Source: JAJYTI01 sp035302145
Lineage (GTDB): Bacteria > Bacteroidota > Bacteroidia > Flavobacteriales > Flavobacteriaceae
Assembly: GCA_035302145.1 (NCBI GenBank)
Contig: DATGSX010000159.1
Coordinates: 1 to 64,000 of the forward strand
DNA length: 64,000 bases
Direction: 5' to 3'
The position numbers and the translations under genes were made by a program. Positions 1 through 8,378 of the stretch are shown piece by piece (positions within the stretch are counted from its first letter, which is position 1; each line of letters opens with the position of its first letter). The notes below the pieces were generated by a model that saw only the letters and a program-made list of their open reading frames with translations, searched no databases and had not been told where the DNA came from.

Positions 1-1
1 T

Positions 2-211
2 AAATTCCATTTATCTGCTAAAGAAACCTCTTATTTCGTATTTACAGGAAAAATTAGCAATCAGGCATATAGCATGGAAGTGAATCCAATTCATATCCTT
101 ACTCCAGAAGGGAGTGTTGTTGATGTAGCCAAGGCTAGCGATCAATTAAACTTGAAAATGTTATCGGAGAAAGTAGAAAAATATTTTCTGTGTTATCCAA
201 AAATGAAGTAA
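2..211 (+). CDS. HD superfamily phosphohydrolase, C-terminal fragment (truncated by window edge)
   Basis: The window opens inside a reading frame of 69 codons that ends in TAA at 209-211. The translated end contains the phrases YFVFTGKISNQAY, VVDVAKASDQLN and a terminal KYFLCYPK, which I recognise as the C-terminus of the COG1078-type HD phosphohydrolases found just upstream of lpxD in many Bacteroidota. The HD motif itself would lie before the window and cannot be seen. The family hydrolyses (deoxy)nucleoside phosphates in characterised members, but the substrate here is not known. It lies 83 bp before lpxD on the same strand. The assignment rests on C-terminal similarity and gene order only. 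Confidence 0.7.
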   Translation, partial: KFHLSAKETSYFVFTGKISNQAYSMEVNPIHILTPEGSVVDVAKASDQLNLKMLSEKVEKYFLCYPKMK

Positions 212-227
212 TTGCCAGTTTTTTCTC

Positions 228-235
228 TATTTTTG
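228..235 (+). promoter_or_regulatory. candidate -7 element upstream of lpxD
   Basis: TATTTTTG fits the Bacteroidota -7 consensus TAnnTTTG and lies 60 bp before the lpxD start. No good -33 TTTG is present at the usual spacing, so this is only a candidate. Confidence 0.3.
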
Positions 236-294
236 CGATATTGAAATTTAGAATGCGAAAAAGGCCATGAATAAAAACTCTTAAAACCACAGAA

Positions 295-1320
295 GTGAAA
301 TTTACAGCAATTCAAATAGCAGGAATATTAGATGGTGTAGTCGAGGGAGATGAAAACGTAGCGGTGAGTGATCTTGCCAAAATTGAAGAAGGTACTGCAG
401 GTACCCTTACTTTTTTAGCTAACCCTAAATATGAACCCTACTTATATAAAACAGAGGCATCTATTATTATAGTTGATAAAGACCTAGAATTGGAACGCCC
501 TATAACCACTACCTTAATTCGTGTAGATAATGCCTACCAAGCATTCTCTAAATTACTCGCGTATTATAACGAGGTGAAAATGAATAAATCAGGTATAGAG
601 CAACCTGTGTTTATATCAGATACAACGACCTATGGGGAAGATTTATATTTAGGAGCATTTTCTTACCTAGGTGCGAATGTACGAATTGGAGATAATGTGA
701 AAATATATCCAAATGCTTATATTGGCGATAATGTGCAGATAGGTGATAATACCACTATATTTGCAGGAGTAAAGTTATATTCCGAAACACAAATCGGTAA
801 AAACTGTATTATCCATTCAGGAGTAATTTTGGGAGCCGATGGATTTGGGTTTTCACCAAACGAAGAAGGAGTGTACGATAAAGTACCTCAGATTGGAAAT
901 GTAATTATAGAAGATCATGTAGAAATTGGTGCAGGAACCACTATTGATCGAGCAACCTTAGGATCAACCATAATCCGTAAAGGAGTGAAGTTAGACAATC
1001 AAATTCAGATAGCTCATAATGTAGAGGTGGGTCAGAATACCGTTATCGCTGCACAAACAGGCGTTGCTGGATCAGCCAAAATTGGAAAAAACTGTATGAT
1101 AGGCGGACAAGTAGGGGTTGCAGGGCATATAAGTATTGGAGATAATGTTCGCGTACAAGCACAAACCGGAATCGCTAGAAATGTAAAAGATAACGAGATA
1201 TTACAAGGAAGTCCTGCATTGACTTATGGGGATTATAACAAAAGTTATGTGCATTTTAAAAATCTTCCAAAAATCATAAAACGTTTAGATAGTATAGAGA
1301 AAAAATATAAAAATGAGTAA
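295..1320 (+). CDS. lpxD: UDP-3-O-(3-hydroxyacyl)glucosamine N-acyltransferase LpxD
   Basis: Third committed enzyme of lipid A synthesis: it adds the second 3-hydroxyacyl chain, from acyl-ACP, to the amino group of UDP-3-O-acyl-glucosamine in the cytoplasm. The 341-residue length matches the family. An N-terminal uridine-binding domain (about 1-100) is followed by a long left-handed beta-helix of hexapeptide repeats (IGDNVKI, IGDNVQI, IGKNCII). The expected catalytic histidine is H241 in the QIAHNVEVG segment. The start is GTG at 295; no ATG lies upstream in frame and the N-terminus MKFTAIQIAG fits the family. The last 8 bp overlap lpxC-fabZ, so the two are probably translationally coupled in one lipid A operon. 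Confidence 0.95.
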   Translation: MKFTAIQIAGILDGVVEGDENVAVSDLAKIEEGTAGTLTFLANPKYEPYLYKTEASIIIVDKDLELERPITTTLIRVDNAYQAFSKLLAYYNEVKMNKSGIEQPVFISDTTTYGEDLYLGAFSYLGANVRIGDNVKIYPNAYIGDNVQIGDNTTIFAGVKLYSETQIGKNCIIHSGVILGADGFGFSPNEEGVYDKVPQIGNVIIEDHVEIGAGTTIDRATLGSTIIRKGVKLDNQIQIAHNVEVGQNTVIAAQTGVAGSAKIGKNCMIGGQVGVAGHISIGDNVRVQAQTGIARNVKDNEILQGSPALTYGDYNKSYVHFKNLPKIIKRLDSIEKKYKNE

Positions 1321-2719
1321 TAATCTAGTGAAACAGCGTAGCCTTGCAAAAGAAATATCATTAACTGGAGTAGGGCTACATACAGGTAAGAATGTTACCA
1401 TGACTTTCAAGCCAGCTCCAGAGAATTATGGATATGCTTTTGTGCGTACCGATTTAGAAGGGCAACCAGTTATTGAAGCAGCTGCCAATTATGTGGTAAA
1501 TACCCAACGTGGGACGAACTTAGAAAAAAATGGAATAAAAATTCATACCACTGAGCATGTGCTTGCCGCCCTAGTTGGAATGCAAATAGACAACTGTATT
1601 ATTGAGTTAAATGCACCAGAACCACCAATTATGGATGGCTCGTCTAAGTTCTTTGTTGAGGCTATAGAAGATGCAGGAATTGTTACACAAGAAGCAGAGC
1701 GAGATGAGTATGTTGTTACCGAAGTAATTTCGTACAAAGACGAAGAAACCGATAGTGAGATAATCCTCATGCCCGCCGATGAGTACCAAGTGGTTACCAT
1801 GGTCGATTATGGCACGAAGGTTTTGGGCACGCAAAACGCTAGTCTAGATACGATTAGTGATTTTAAGAAAGAAATAGCCAATGCGCGTACTTTTAGCTTT
1901 TTACATGAGTTAGAAGCCTTGCTAGAACATGGTTTAATAAAAGGTGGTGATTTGAATAATGCTATTGTTTATGTAGACAAAGAGCCATCGGAATCTACCA
2001 TGGAAAAACTTAGAGAAGCGCTTGGAAGAGATGATATTTCAATAAGGCCTAATGGGATTTTAGATAACCTAACGCTACATCAACCTAACGAAGCCGCACG
2101 TCATAAATTATTAGATGTAATTGGAGACTTAGCATTGATTGGCGTTCCAATTAGAGGTAGGGTAATCGCTACTAAGCCAGGACATCATATAAACACACAA
2201 TTCGCTAAGAAATTAGCTAGAAAGATCCGCTTAGAGCGACGTAATAAGGTGCCAAAAATAGATCTTTGTCAAGAGCCAGTAAAGGATGTAATTCAAATAA
2301 TGGAATTGCTACCGCATCGTCCTCCATTTTTATTGGTAGATAAAATTCTAGAGCTTTCAGATACCCACGTAGTAGGATTGAAGAATGTGACGATGAACGA
2401 ACCATTTTTCGAAGGACATTTTCCAGGAGCACCAGTAATGCCAGGGGTGTTGATAGTTGAAGCAATGGCACAAACTGGAGGGGTACTCGCATTGAGCACT
2501 GTACCAGATCCAGAAAATTACTTAACTTTCTTCATGAAAATGGATAATGTTAAGTTTAAACGTAGAGTAAATCCAGGAGATACAATAGTATTTAATTTAA
2601 AGTTGCTATCGCCAATTCGTCGCGGTATTATCCATATGGGTGGTGTTGCTTATGTAAACAATAAAGTTGTTACAGAAGCTGAATTGATGGCGCAGATTGT
2701 AAAAATTAAAAATAATTAA
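1313..2719 (+). CDS. lpxC/fabZ: Bifunctional LpxC deacetylase / FabZ dehydratase fusion
   Basis: A natural fusion of two enzymes. Residues about 1-305 are LpxC, the zinc UDP-3-O-acyl-GlcNAc deacetylase that commits to lipid A; the zinc ligands are readable as H82 (TTEHVLAAL), H264 and D268 (ARHKLLDVIGD), and H291 in PGHHINTQF is the likely general acid. Residues about 320-468 are FabZ, the 3-hydroxyacyl-ACP dehydratase of type II fatty acid synthesis, with the catalytic pair H369 (GHFPG) and E383 (VEAMAQ) at the canonical 14-residue spacing. The fusion is known in Bacteroidota and joins the two pathways that compete for hydroxyacyl-ACP. All key residues are present in both halves. lpxA follows directly after its stop codon. 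Confidence 0.97.
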   Translation: MSNNLVKQRSLAKEISLTGVGLHTGKNVTMTFKPAPENYGYAFVRTDLEGQPVIEAAANYVVNTQRGTNLEKNGIKIHTTEHVLAALVGMQIDNCIIELNAPEPPIMDGSSKFFVEAIEDAGIVTQEAERDEYVVTEVISYKDEETDSEIILMPADEYQVVTMVDYGTKVLGTQNASLDTISDFKKEIANARTFSFLHELEALLEHGLIKGGDLNNAIVYVDKEPSESTMEKLREALGRDDISIRPNGILDNLTLHQPNEAARHKLLDVIGDLALIGVPIRGRVIATKPGHHINTQFAKKLARKIRLERRNKVPKIDLCQEPVKDVIQIMELLPHRPPFLLVDKILELSDTHVVGLKNVTMNEPFFEGHFPGAPVMPGVLIVEAMAQTGGVLALSTVPDPENYLTFFMKMDNVKFKRRVNPGDTIVFNLKLLSPIRRGIIHMGGVAYVNNKVVTEAELMAQIVKIKNN

Positions 2720-3505
2720 ATGAATCAACCATTAGCATACGTCCACCCAGGAGCCAAAATCGCTAAAAATGTGGTAATCGAACCTTTTGTTACAATTCAC
2801 AATAATGTAGAGATTGGCGAAGGTACTTGGATAGGTTCCAATGTTACCATTATGGAAGGTGCACGGATTGGGAAAAATTGTAATATTTTTCCTGGTGCCG
2901 TTATTTCGGCTATTCCGCAGGATCTAAAATATCAAAATGAAGATACAACTGTAGAAATTGGCGATGGTACTACCATTCGTGAATATGTTACAGTAAACCG
3001 TGGAACTATAGATAGAGGAAAGACCGTTATAGGTAAAAACTGCCTTATTATGGCCTATTGCCATATTGCTCACGATTGTATTGTGGGAGATAACTGTATA
3101 TTTTCAAATAACAGTACGCTTGCAGGTCATGTTACGGTTGGAAATCACGTAATTCTTGCTGGTATGACTGCAGTACACCAATTTTGTATAATTGGTGACC
3201 ATGCCTTTGTAACTGGTGGTTCTTTAGTACGTAAAGATGTACCACCTTATGTAAAAGCAGCTAGAGAACCATTGTCTTACGTTGGAATTAATTCGATAGG
3301 TTTGCGCAGAAGAGGATTCGAATCGGAGAAGATAAGGGAGATTCAGAATATTTATCGATTGTTGTATCAAAGAAATTATAATACTAGCCAAGCAGCAGAG
3401 ATTATAGAAGCCGAAATGGAAGCAACGCCAGAACGCGATGAAATTTTAGAGTTTATTAAAAACTCTAAGCGTGGTATTATGAAAGGCTATTTTAAATCAA
3501 ATTAA
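2720..3505 (+). CDS. lpxA: Acyl-ACP--UDP-N-acetylglucosamine O-acyltransferase LpxA
   Basis: First enzyme of lipid A synthesis, transferring a 3-hydroxyacyl chain from ACP to the 3-OH of UDP-GlcNAc; it acts as a cytoplasmic trimer. The 261 residues are the normal length. Hexapeptide repeats forming a beta-helix cover about residues 10-190. The catalytic histidine is H118 in the HIAHDC motif, equivalent to E. coli H125. A helical C-terminal domain follows. The ATG abuts the lpxC-fabZ TAA with no spacer, indicating the same mRNA. Together lpxD, lpxC-fabZ and lpxA give three consecutive lipid A steps in one operon, though not in pathway order. Confidence 0.96.
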   Translation: MNQPLAYVHPGAKIAKNVVIEPFVTIHNNVEIGEGTWIGSNVTIMEGARIGKNCNIFPGAVISAIPQDLKYQNEDTTVEIGDGTTIREYVTVNRGTIDRGKTVIGKNCLIMAYCHIAHDCIVGDNCIFSNNSTLAGHVTVGNHVILAGMTAVHQFCIIGDHAFVTGGSLVRKDVPPYVKAAREPLSYVGINSIGLRRRGFESEKIREIQNIYRLLYQRNYNTSQAAEIIEAEMEATPERDEILEFIKNSKRGIMKGYFKSN

Positions 3506-3537
3506 TAAAATTAATAACCATTAAAGAGTAAAGAAAA

Positions 3538-4104
3538 ATGTCAACAACAGCAGATATACGTCGTGGACTTTGTATGCACTTTAATAACGATATTTATAAA
3601 GTAGTGGAGTTTCTTCATGTAAAACCAGGGAAAGGACCTGCTTTTGTTCGTACTAAACTAAAAAGCATAACTACTGGACGTACAATAGATAATACATTTC
3701 CATCTGGTCATAAAATTGATGAAGTACGTGTAGAAACACAACAATTTCAATTTCTATATAGCGACGACGGGAATTATCATTTCATGAATACAGATGATTA
3801 TACACAAATTCATCTTCAAGAGAATGCAGTAGAATCTCCAGAGCTTATGAAGGAAGGAGAAATGGTAACCATTTTAATAAATACTGAAAACGATTTGCCT
3901 TTGGCAATGGAACTGCCAGCACACGTAATTTTAGAAGTTACAGAAACTGAACCTGGCGTAAGAGGAAATACTGCAACCAACGCAACCAAACCAGCGACAG
4001 TAGAAACTGGAGCGGTGGTAAATGTTCCATTGTTTATTAATATAGGCGACAAGATCCGTGTCGATACAGAAAAAGGGAACTATCAGGAGCGTATACGCGA
4101 CTAA
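3538..4104 (+). CDS. efp: Translation elongation factor P
   Basis: EF-P binds between the P and E sites of the ribosome and relieves stalling at polyproline stretches. The 188 residues carry the three OB-like domains of the family. The tip loop of domain I reads KPGKGPAF, with K32 at the position that is modified or used directly in other bacteria. The C-terminus contains the conserved GDKIRVDTEKGNYQERI segment. It lies 32 bp after lpxA on the same strand and is followed by a strong terminator, so it is probably the last gene of the lpx operon. I see no yjeA/earP-type modification gene in the window. Confidence 0.96.
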   Translation: MSTTADIRRGLCMHFNNDIYKVVEFLHVKPGKGPAFVRTKLKSITTGRTIDNTFPSGHKIDEVRVETQQFQFLYSDDGNYHFMNTDDYTQIHLQENAVESPELMKEGEMVTILINTENDLPLAMELPAHVILEVTETEPGVRGNTATNATKPATVETGAVVNVPLFINIGDKIRVDTEKGNYQERIRD

Positions 4105-4136
4105 AGTATTCTTGTAAATTATATAATATAATATTT

Positions 4137-4165
4137 AAGGCTTCGAATTAATTCGAAGCCTTTTT
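4137..4165 (+). terminator. Rho-independent terminator after efp
   Basis: A 22-bp perfect palindrome (GGCTTCGAAT and its complement, 4139-4160) is flanked by AA and a run of five T. It lies 35 bp after efp and probably ends the lpx-efp transcript. Confidence 0.85.
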
Positions 4166-4204
4166 CATTGGATGCTGCAAACTGATGAAGTTAATTGTTA
4201 ATAG

Positions 4205-4236
4205 AAAAGCCGTTCTACAAAAGCAGAACGGCTTTT
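4205..4236 (-). terminator. Terminator of the acyl-CoA carboxylase operon (probably bidirectional)
   Basis: A 12-bp perfect stem (AAAAGCCGTTCT with its complement) and an 8-nt loop, with A and T runs on both sides. It lies just downstream of the minus-strand carboxyltransferase gene and can serve both strands. Confidence 0.8.
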
Positions 4237-4257
4237 AAAATTATATTCCTTTTTTCC

Positions 4258-5802
4258 TTACAAAGGAATATTTCCATGTTTTCTATTTGGCCTAACCACT
4301 TCTTTATTTTCTAACGTTGCAAATGCACGTAAGAGCTTTCTACGTGTATCTTTAGGCTCGATAACTTCATCGATAAATCCACGTTGTGCTGCCTCAAATG
4401 GATTGGCAAATTTGTCAGCATACTCTTGTTCCTTCTTAGAAAGCTCCAATTCAGGGTCTTCTGCAGCTGCGATTTCTCTTCTAAAGATAATCTCACTAGC
4501 TCCCTTAGCACCCATAACAGCAATTTCTGCCGTTGGCCATGCAAAGTTGAAGTCGGCACCTATATGCTGCGAGTTCATCACGTCATAGGCTCCTCCATAG
4601 GCTTTACGCGTAATCAAAGTTACACGTGGTACTGTGGCTTCGCTTAAAGCGTATAATAGCTTTGCACCATTCAAGATGATTCCATTCCACTCTTGATCTG
4701 TTCCTGGTAAAAATCCTGGCACATCGACCAATACAAGTAAAGGAATGTTAAACGCATCGCAGAAGCGTGTAAAACGTGCTGCTTTTTTGGAACTGTCCAC
4801 ATCGAGTACGCCAGCAAGCGACATAGGTTGGTTGGCAACAATCCCAATGCTTTTTCCACCTAAACGAGCAAAACCTACTAAGATATTCGTTGCATAGTCT
4901 TCGTGTACTTCCATAAAGCTATCCTCGTCGATTATACCATCTATAACCTCACGCATATCATAAGGTTGGTTTGCCGACTCTGGGACGATACCATCTAGTT
5001 GTGGACGATACTCGTCGCCAAGCTCATAAGGAATATCTGCTGCTTTTTCTTTATTATTTTGTGGTAAGTAACTTAATAACCGTTTGATTTGTTCTAAGCA
5101 AACAATGTCATTTGCCGCAGTAAAGTGCGTTACTCCAGATTTGGTTGCATGCGTACTAGCACCTCCAAGCTCTTCGGATGTTACTGTTTCGTTGGTAACG
5201 GTTTTTACTACGTTTGGACCTGTAACAAACATATAGCTTGTGTCTTGAACCATCATAGTGAAATCAGTCATCGCAGGTGAGTAAACAGCCCCTCCAGCAC
5301 ATGGGCCCATAATAGCCGATAGTTGTGGAATTACCCCCGATGCTTGTACGTTGCGATAAAATATATCGGCATATCCACCTAGTGAGCGTACTCCTTCTTG
5401 AATTCGTGCTCCACCTGAGTCGTTAAGTCCAATAATTGGTGCTCCAACTTTTAGTGCATGATCCATTACCTTACAAATCTTCTCGGCATGTGTTTCAGAT
5501 AAGGACCCACCAAAAACGGTAAAGTCTTGTGCAAAAACATAAACTAATCGTCCATTAATCGTTCCATAACCAGTTACCACACCATCCCCTGGTATGATTT
5601 GTTTGTCCATTCCAAAATCGGTAGTTCTATGGGTAACCAACATGCCTTGCTCTTCAAACGAACCTTCATCAAGTAAATATTCGATGCGCTCTCTTGCGGT
5701 GAGTTTTTTCTTGGCATGCTGACTGGCAATTCGCTTTTCTCCTCCACCTACAAGTGCTTGATTTTGTCTTTTTTCTAATTCTTTATGTACTTTCTTCATC
5801 AT
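4258..5802 (-). CDS. Acyl-CoA carboxylase carboxyltransferase subunit (propionyl-CoA carboxylase beta type)
   Basis: The subunit that moves the carboxyl group from carboxybiotin to an acyl-CoA, probably propionyl-CoA. The 514 residues match PccB-type proteins, which fuse the two crotonase-like halves of the carboxyltransferase. Visible family segments are the GGARIQEGV and MGPCAGGAVYSPA oxyanion-loop regions in the N-terminal half and DVPGFLPGTDQE and AYGGAYDVM in the C-terminal half. It lies 3 bp after the biotin carboxylase gene, the last of three genes on the minus strand. Propionyl-CoA carboxylase is more likely than acetyl- or methylcrotonyl-CoA carboxylase from overall resemblance, but specificity cannot be proved here. 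Confidence 0.9.
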   Translation of the reverse strand: MMKKVHKELEKRQNQALVGGGEKRIASQHAKKKLTARERIEYLLDEGSFEEQGMLVTHRTTDFGMDKQIIPGDGVVTGYGTINGRLVYVFAQDFTVFGGSLSETHAEKICKVMDHALKVGAPIIGLNDSGGARIQEGVRSLGGYADIFYRNVQASGVIPQLSAIMGPCAGGAVYSPAMTDFTMMVQDTSYMFVTGPNVVKTVTNETVTSEELGGASTHATKSGVTHFTAANDIVCLEQIKRLLSYLPQNNKEKAADIPYELGDEYRPQLDGIVPESANQPYDMREVIDGIIDEDSFMEVHEDYATNILVGFARLGGKSIGIVANQPMSLAGVLDVDSSKKAARFTRFCDAFNIPLLVLVDVPGFLPGTDQEWNGIILNGAKLLYALSEATVPRVTLITRKAYGGAYDVMNSQHIGADFNFAWPTAEIAVMGAKGASEIIFRREIAAAEDPELELSKKEQEYADKFANPFEAAQRGFIDEVIEPKDTRRKLLRAFATLENKEVVRPNRKHGNIPL

Positions 5803-5805
5803 GTT

Positions 5806-7257
5806 TTATTCGTTTTTTGGTATTCTAAGCTTTGTTTTGGCTTCCAAATGCAATCCCAAGGCAATTTTTGCTGCAATGGCTGCTTCTTCTTCTTGTATTC
5901 TCTCACGAGTATCTTCATCAAAATATTGATCTACAAAGTGCGTGTTGAAATCGCCCGATACAAAAGCTTTGTGACGACAAACAAAATCGCCGAAGGATAG
6001 TGTGGTTTGAATTCCTTCTATTTTATAATTGGCAATGGCAGCTAGCATTTTCGTAATCGCTTCGGTTCTTGAAGGGGCATGTACGATGAGTTTAGAAACC
6101 ATTGGGTCGTAGTAGATAGGTATTTTAGATCCTTCTACAACACCATCGTCTACACGTATACCTTTGCCAATTGGTATTTCATAACGACTAAGTGTTCCAA
6201 TACTTGGATTGAAATTATCATAAGGATCTTCGGCATAGACTCTTAGTTCTATAGCGTGTCCATTAATCTTAAGGTCCTCTTGCGTAAAACTTAATGCTTC
6301 GCCTTGTGCGATTCGGATTTGCTCTTCTACCAAATCTAAATCAGTAATCATTTCCGTTATCGGATGTTCGACTTGTAAACGAGTATTCATTTCTAGGAAA
6401 TAGAACTTTTTATCGCTGTCAAGTAAGAACTCTACCGTACCTGCACCTACATAATCACAAGCTCTGGCCACTTCAACTGCAGCTTTTCCCATACGATTTC
6501 GCAGTTCATCATTCACTACTACCGAAGGCGCTTCTTCTACTACTTTTTGGTGGCGGCGTTGTATGCTGCATTCTCTTTCAAATAAATGGACTATATTTCC
6601 GTGAGTATCAGCTAGGATTTGCACTTCGATATGTCGTGGACTTTCAACAAACTTTTCAATAAATACCGATCCATCGCCGAATGCAGAAACAGCTTCGTTA
6701 ATCGCGCGATCCATCTGCTCCTTTATTTCAGATTCTTTGTTTACTACTCGCATGCCTCGTCCACCACCGCCAGCTGCTGCTTTGATAAGAACAGGGTAGC
6801 CAATTTCATTGGCTATTTGTATAGCTTTTTCTGGATTATCTATTGCATCTTTTGTTCCAGGTATCATGGGAATATCTCTACCTTCTAAGCTTTCTTTAGA
6901 AGCTAATTTATTACCCATAACTTCAATAGCATGGGCTTTAGGACCAATGAAGATGAGGTTGTTTTTTGCAACTTGTTCTGCAAAATCAGCATTTTCACTA
7001 AGAAAACCATATCCTGGGTGAATGGCATCGGCGCCAAGGTTTTTTGCTACTTCAATTATTGTGTTCCCTTTTAAATACGATTCACTAGAAGCGGCTGGAC
7101 CAATGCAAACGGCTTGATCAGCGAAATGCACGTGGGGCGCATCTTTATCGGCTTCTGAATAAACTGCTACGGTTTGAATTCCCATTTTTTTCGCTGTACG
7201 CATAATGCGCAGAGCTATTTCGCCACGATTGGCAACTACTATCTTTTTAATTTTCAT
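5806..7257 (-). CDS. Biotin carboxylase subunit of acyl-CoA carboxylase
   Basis: ATP-dependent carboxylation of biotin carried on the BCCP partner. It begins with the diagnostic KIVVANRGEIALRI and contains the ATP-grasp glycine loop (GGGGRGMR), the EMNTRLQVEHPITE active-site segment and the C-terminal biotin carboxylase domain. At about 483 residues it is longer than fatty-acid-synthesis AccC (about 450) because of a charged C-terminal tail rich in E and A. I chose the second Met (7257), as the preceding MKKK adds nothing conserved; starting at 7269 is also possible. It overlaps the upstream BCCP gene by 11 bp, implying coupled translation. Confidence 0.92.
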   Translation of the reverse strand: MKIKKIVVANRGEIALRIMRTAKKMGIQTVAVYSEADKDAPHVHFADQAVCIGPAASSESYLKGNTIIEVAKNLGADAIHPGYGFLSENADFAEQVAKNNLIFIGPKAHAIEVMGNKLASKESLEGRDIPMIPGTKDAIDNPEKAIQIANEIGYPVLIKAAAGGGGRGMRVVNKESEIKEQMDRAINEAVSAFGDGSVFIEKFVESPRHIEVQILADTHGNIVHLFERECSIQRRHQKVVEEAPSVVVNDELRNRMGKAAVEVARACDYVGAGTVEFLLDSDKKFYFLEMNTRLQVEHPITEMITDLDLVEEQIRIAQGEALSFTQEDLKINGHAIELRVYAEDPYDNFNPSIGTLSRYEIPIGKGIRVDDGVVEGSKIPIYYDPMVSKLIVHAPSRTEAITKMLAAIANYKIEGIQTTLSFGDFVCRHKAFVSGDFNTHFVDQYFDEDTRERIQEEEAAIAAKIALGLHLEAKTKLRIPKNE

Positions 7258-7741
7258 CTTCTTCTTCAAATTCTATAAGTACAAATCCTTTTTCTACTGT
7301 TTGATTGGCTGTAACGTGCACCGATTTAATAACTCCACTGCGTGGTGCTACTAGTTTATTTTCCATTTTCATAGCTTCTAGTACGAGCAACCCATCGCCT
7401 TCTTCTACAGCATCACCTTCTTTAACCAATACACTCAATACCAGTCCTGGCATAGGGGCGTCTACCATTGAGGCCGTGGATTTATTTCCGAGTGATAGAC
7501 CCATTTCCTCAATCTGCTGATCGAGTTTATTTTGAAGTTTTATAGTATAAATATTTCCGCGTAAACGAATGCTATAGGTTCGCGAGTCAAAGTCGCTAGC
7601 TAGCAGACTTGCTTCTACTTTGTTTTCATTGTGAAGTCCTACCAAACTTCCATCGACTTTTACTCTAGATACAATCGCATCAGAAATGTCTAAAGCTACC
7701 GAAATATGGTCGTTAGCCACTGCTTTATAAGTTTTACTCAT
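7247..7741 (-). CDS. Biotin carboxyl carrier protein (acetyl-CoA carboxylase biotin carboxyl carrier protein-like)
   Basis: A 164-residue carrier with a C-terminal biotinyl/lipoyl domain (about residues 90-160). The biotinylated lysine is K125 in the motif EAMKMEN. The N-terminal 80 residues resemble the linker domain found in PCC alpha-type subunits. As first gene of the three-gene minus-strand operon it supplies the mobile biotin arm for the two enzymes encoded after it. Splitting of PCC alpha into separate carrier and biotin carboxylase genes is a common Bacteroidota arrangement. Its acidic end (EFEEEDEN) overlaps the biotin carboxylase start. Confidence 0.9.
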   Translation of the reverse strand: MSKTYKAVANDHISVALDISDAIVSRVKVDGSLVGLHNENKVEASLLASDFDSRTYSIRLRGNIYTIKLQNKLDQQIEEMGLSLGNKSTASMVDAPMPGLVLSVLVKEGDAVEEGDGLLVLEAMKMENKLVAPRSGVIKSVHVTANQTVEKGFVLIEFEEEDEN

Positions 7742-8378
7742 AGAATTGAATATTTGATTTTTCTTTTAGATCTTAGTTTTTAGCCAATAAAGATACATAA
7801 AACGCAACACAATGCAGAAGCGGGCAAAAATATTATGGAATGGCTAGTTTATAAGAACTTTTTAGTTATTAATGTTTACGATATAGTGGTTATGAAAATG
7901 ATGAAATTGAAAGATAGAAAATGTTTATTTGAGTGATGTTTTACTCTGTAAGTTCAATCATTTTAGATTTATGAAATAAACTTTTTCTCACAGATTACTC
8001 AAATAGTACAGATAAAAAACTTCTATCTTTTATTAGTAATTTCACACATAATAATTTCAATCAAAAGCTTTAGTAAATAATCAGAGAATCAATAAAAATA
8101 AAAAACCTCTGACTTATATATGAATCAGAGGTTTAGGCAATATTTTATTGTACATCCGTTACTTGTCATAGAAGTAAATAATCCTCTATATTCAGAAGAA
8201 TCAAAAATAGGTGAATGTGTAGAGTTTCCTGCAGATCCCGCTGATTTTCGCAGCTTTAAAGTAGTTATATGAAACATGGAAGTTGCTATAATCTCACGTT
8301 TTAAAGTTTTATGATGTTTTGCGGACAACCAAAATATTTTATTATGGAAAATCGCGGTTCACTTCAATATAATAAAAT
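7742..8378. other. Gene-poor intergenic stretch (637 bp)
   Basis: No convincing gene. Minus-strand -7-like element (TATTTTTG, plus-strand 7825-7832) may serve the carboxylase operon. A minus-strand open frame of 67 codons (8328-8125) lies 50 bp after cysN and stops inside the terminator stem at 8103-8134; its product, with phrases such as LKLRKSAGSAGN, has no domain I recognise and may be a chance frame in a cysN 3' untranslated region. The segment near 7980-8010 is low-complexity and looks like decayed sequence. Confidence 0.6.
8103..8134 (-). terminator. Terminator downstream of the cys operon
   Basis: A 10-bp perfect stem (AAACCTCTGA and its complement) with a 12-nt loop. On the minus strand it is followed by a T-rich run, so it points towards ending transcription coming from cysN, about 245 bp after the cysN stop. 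Confidence 0.7.
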
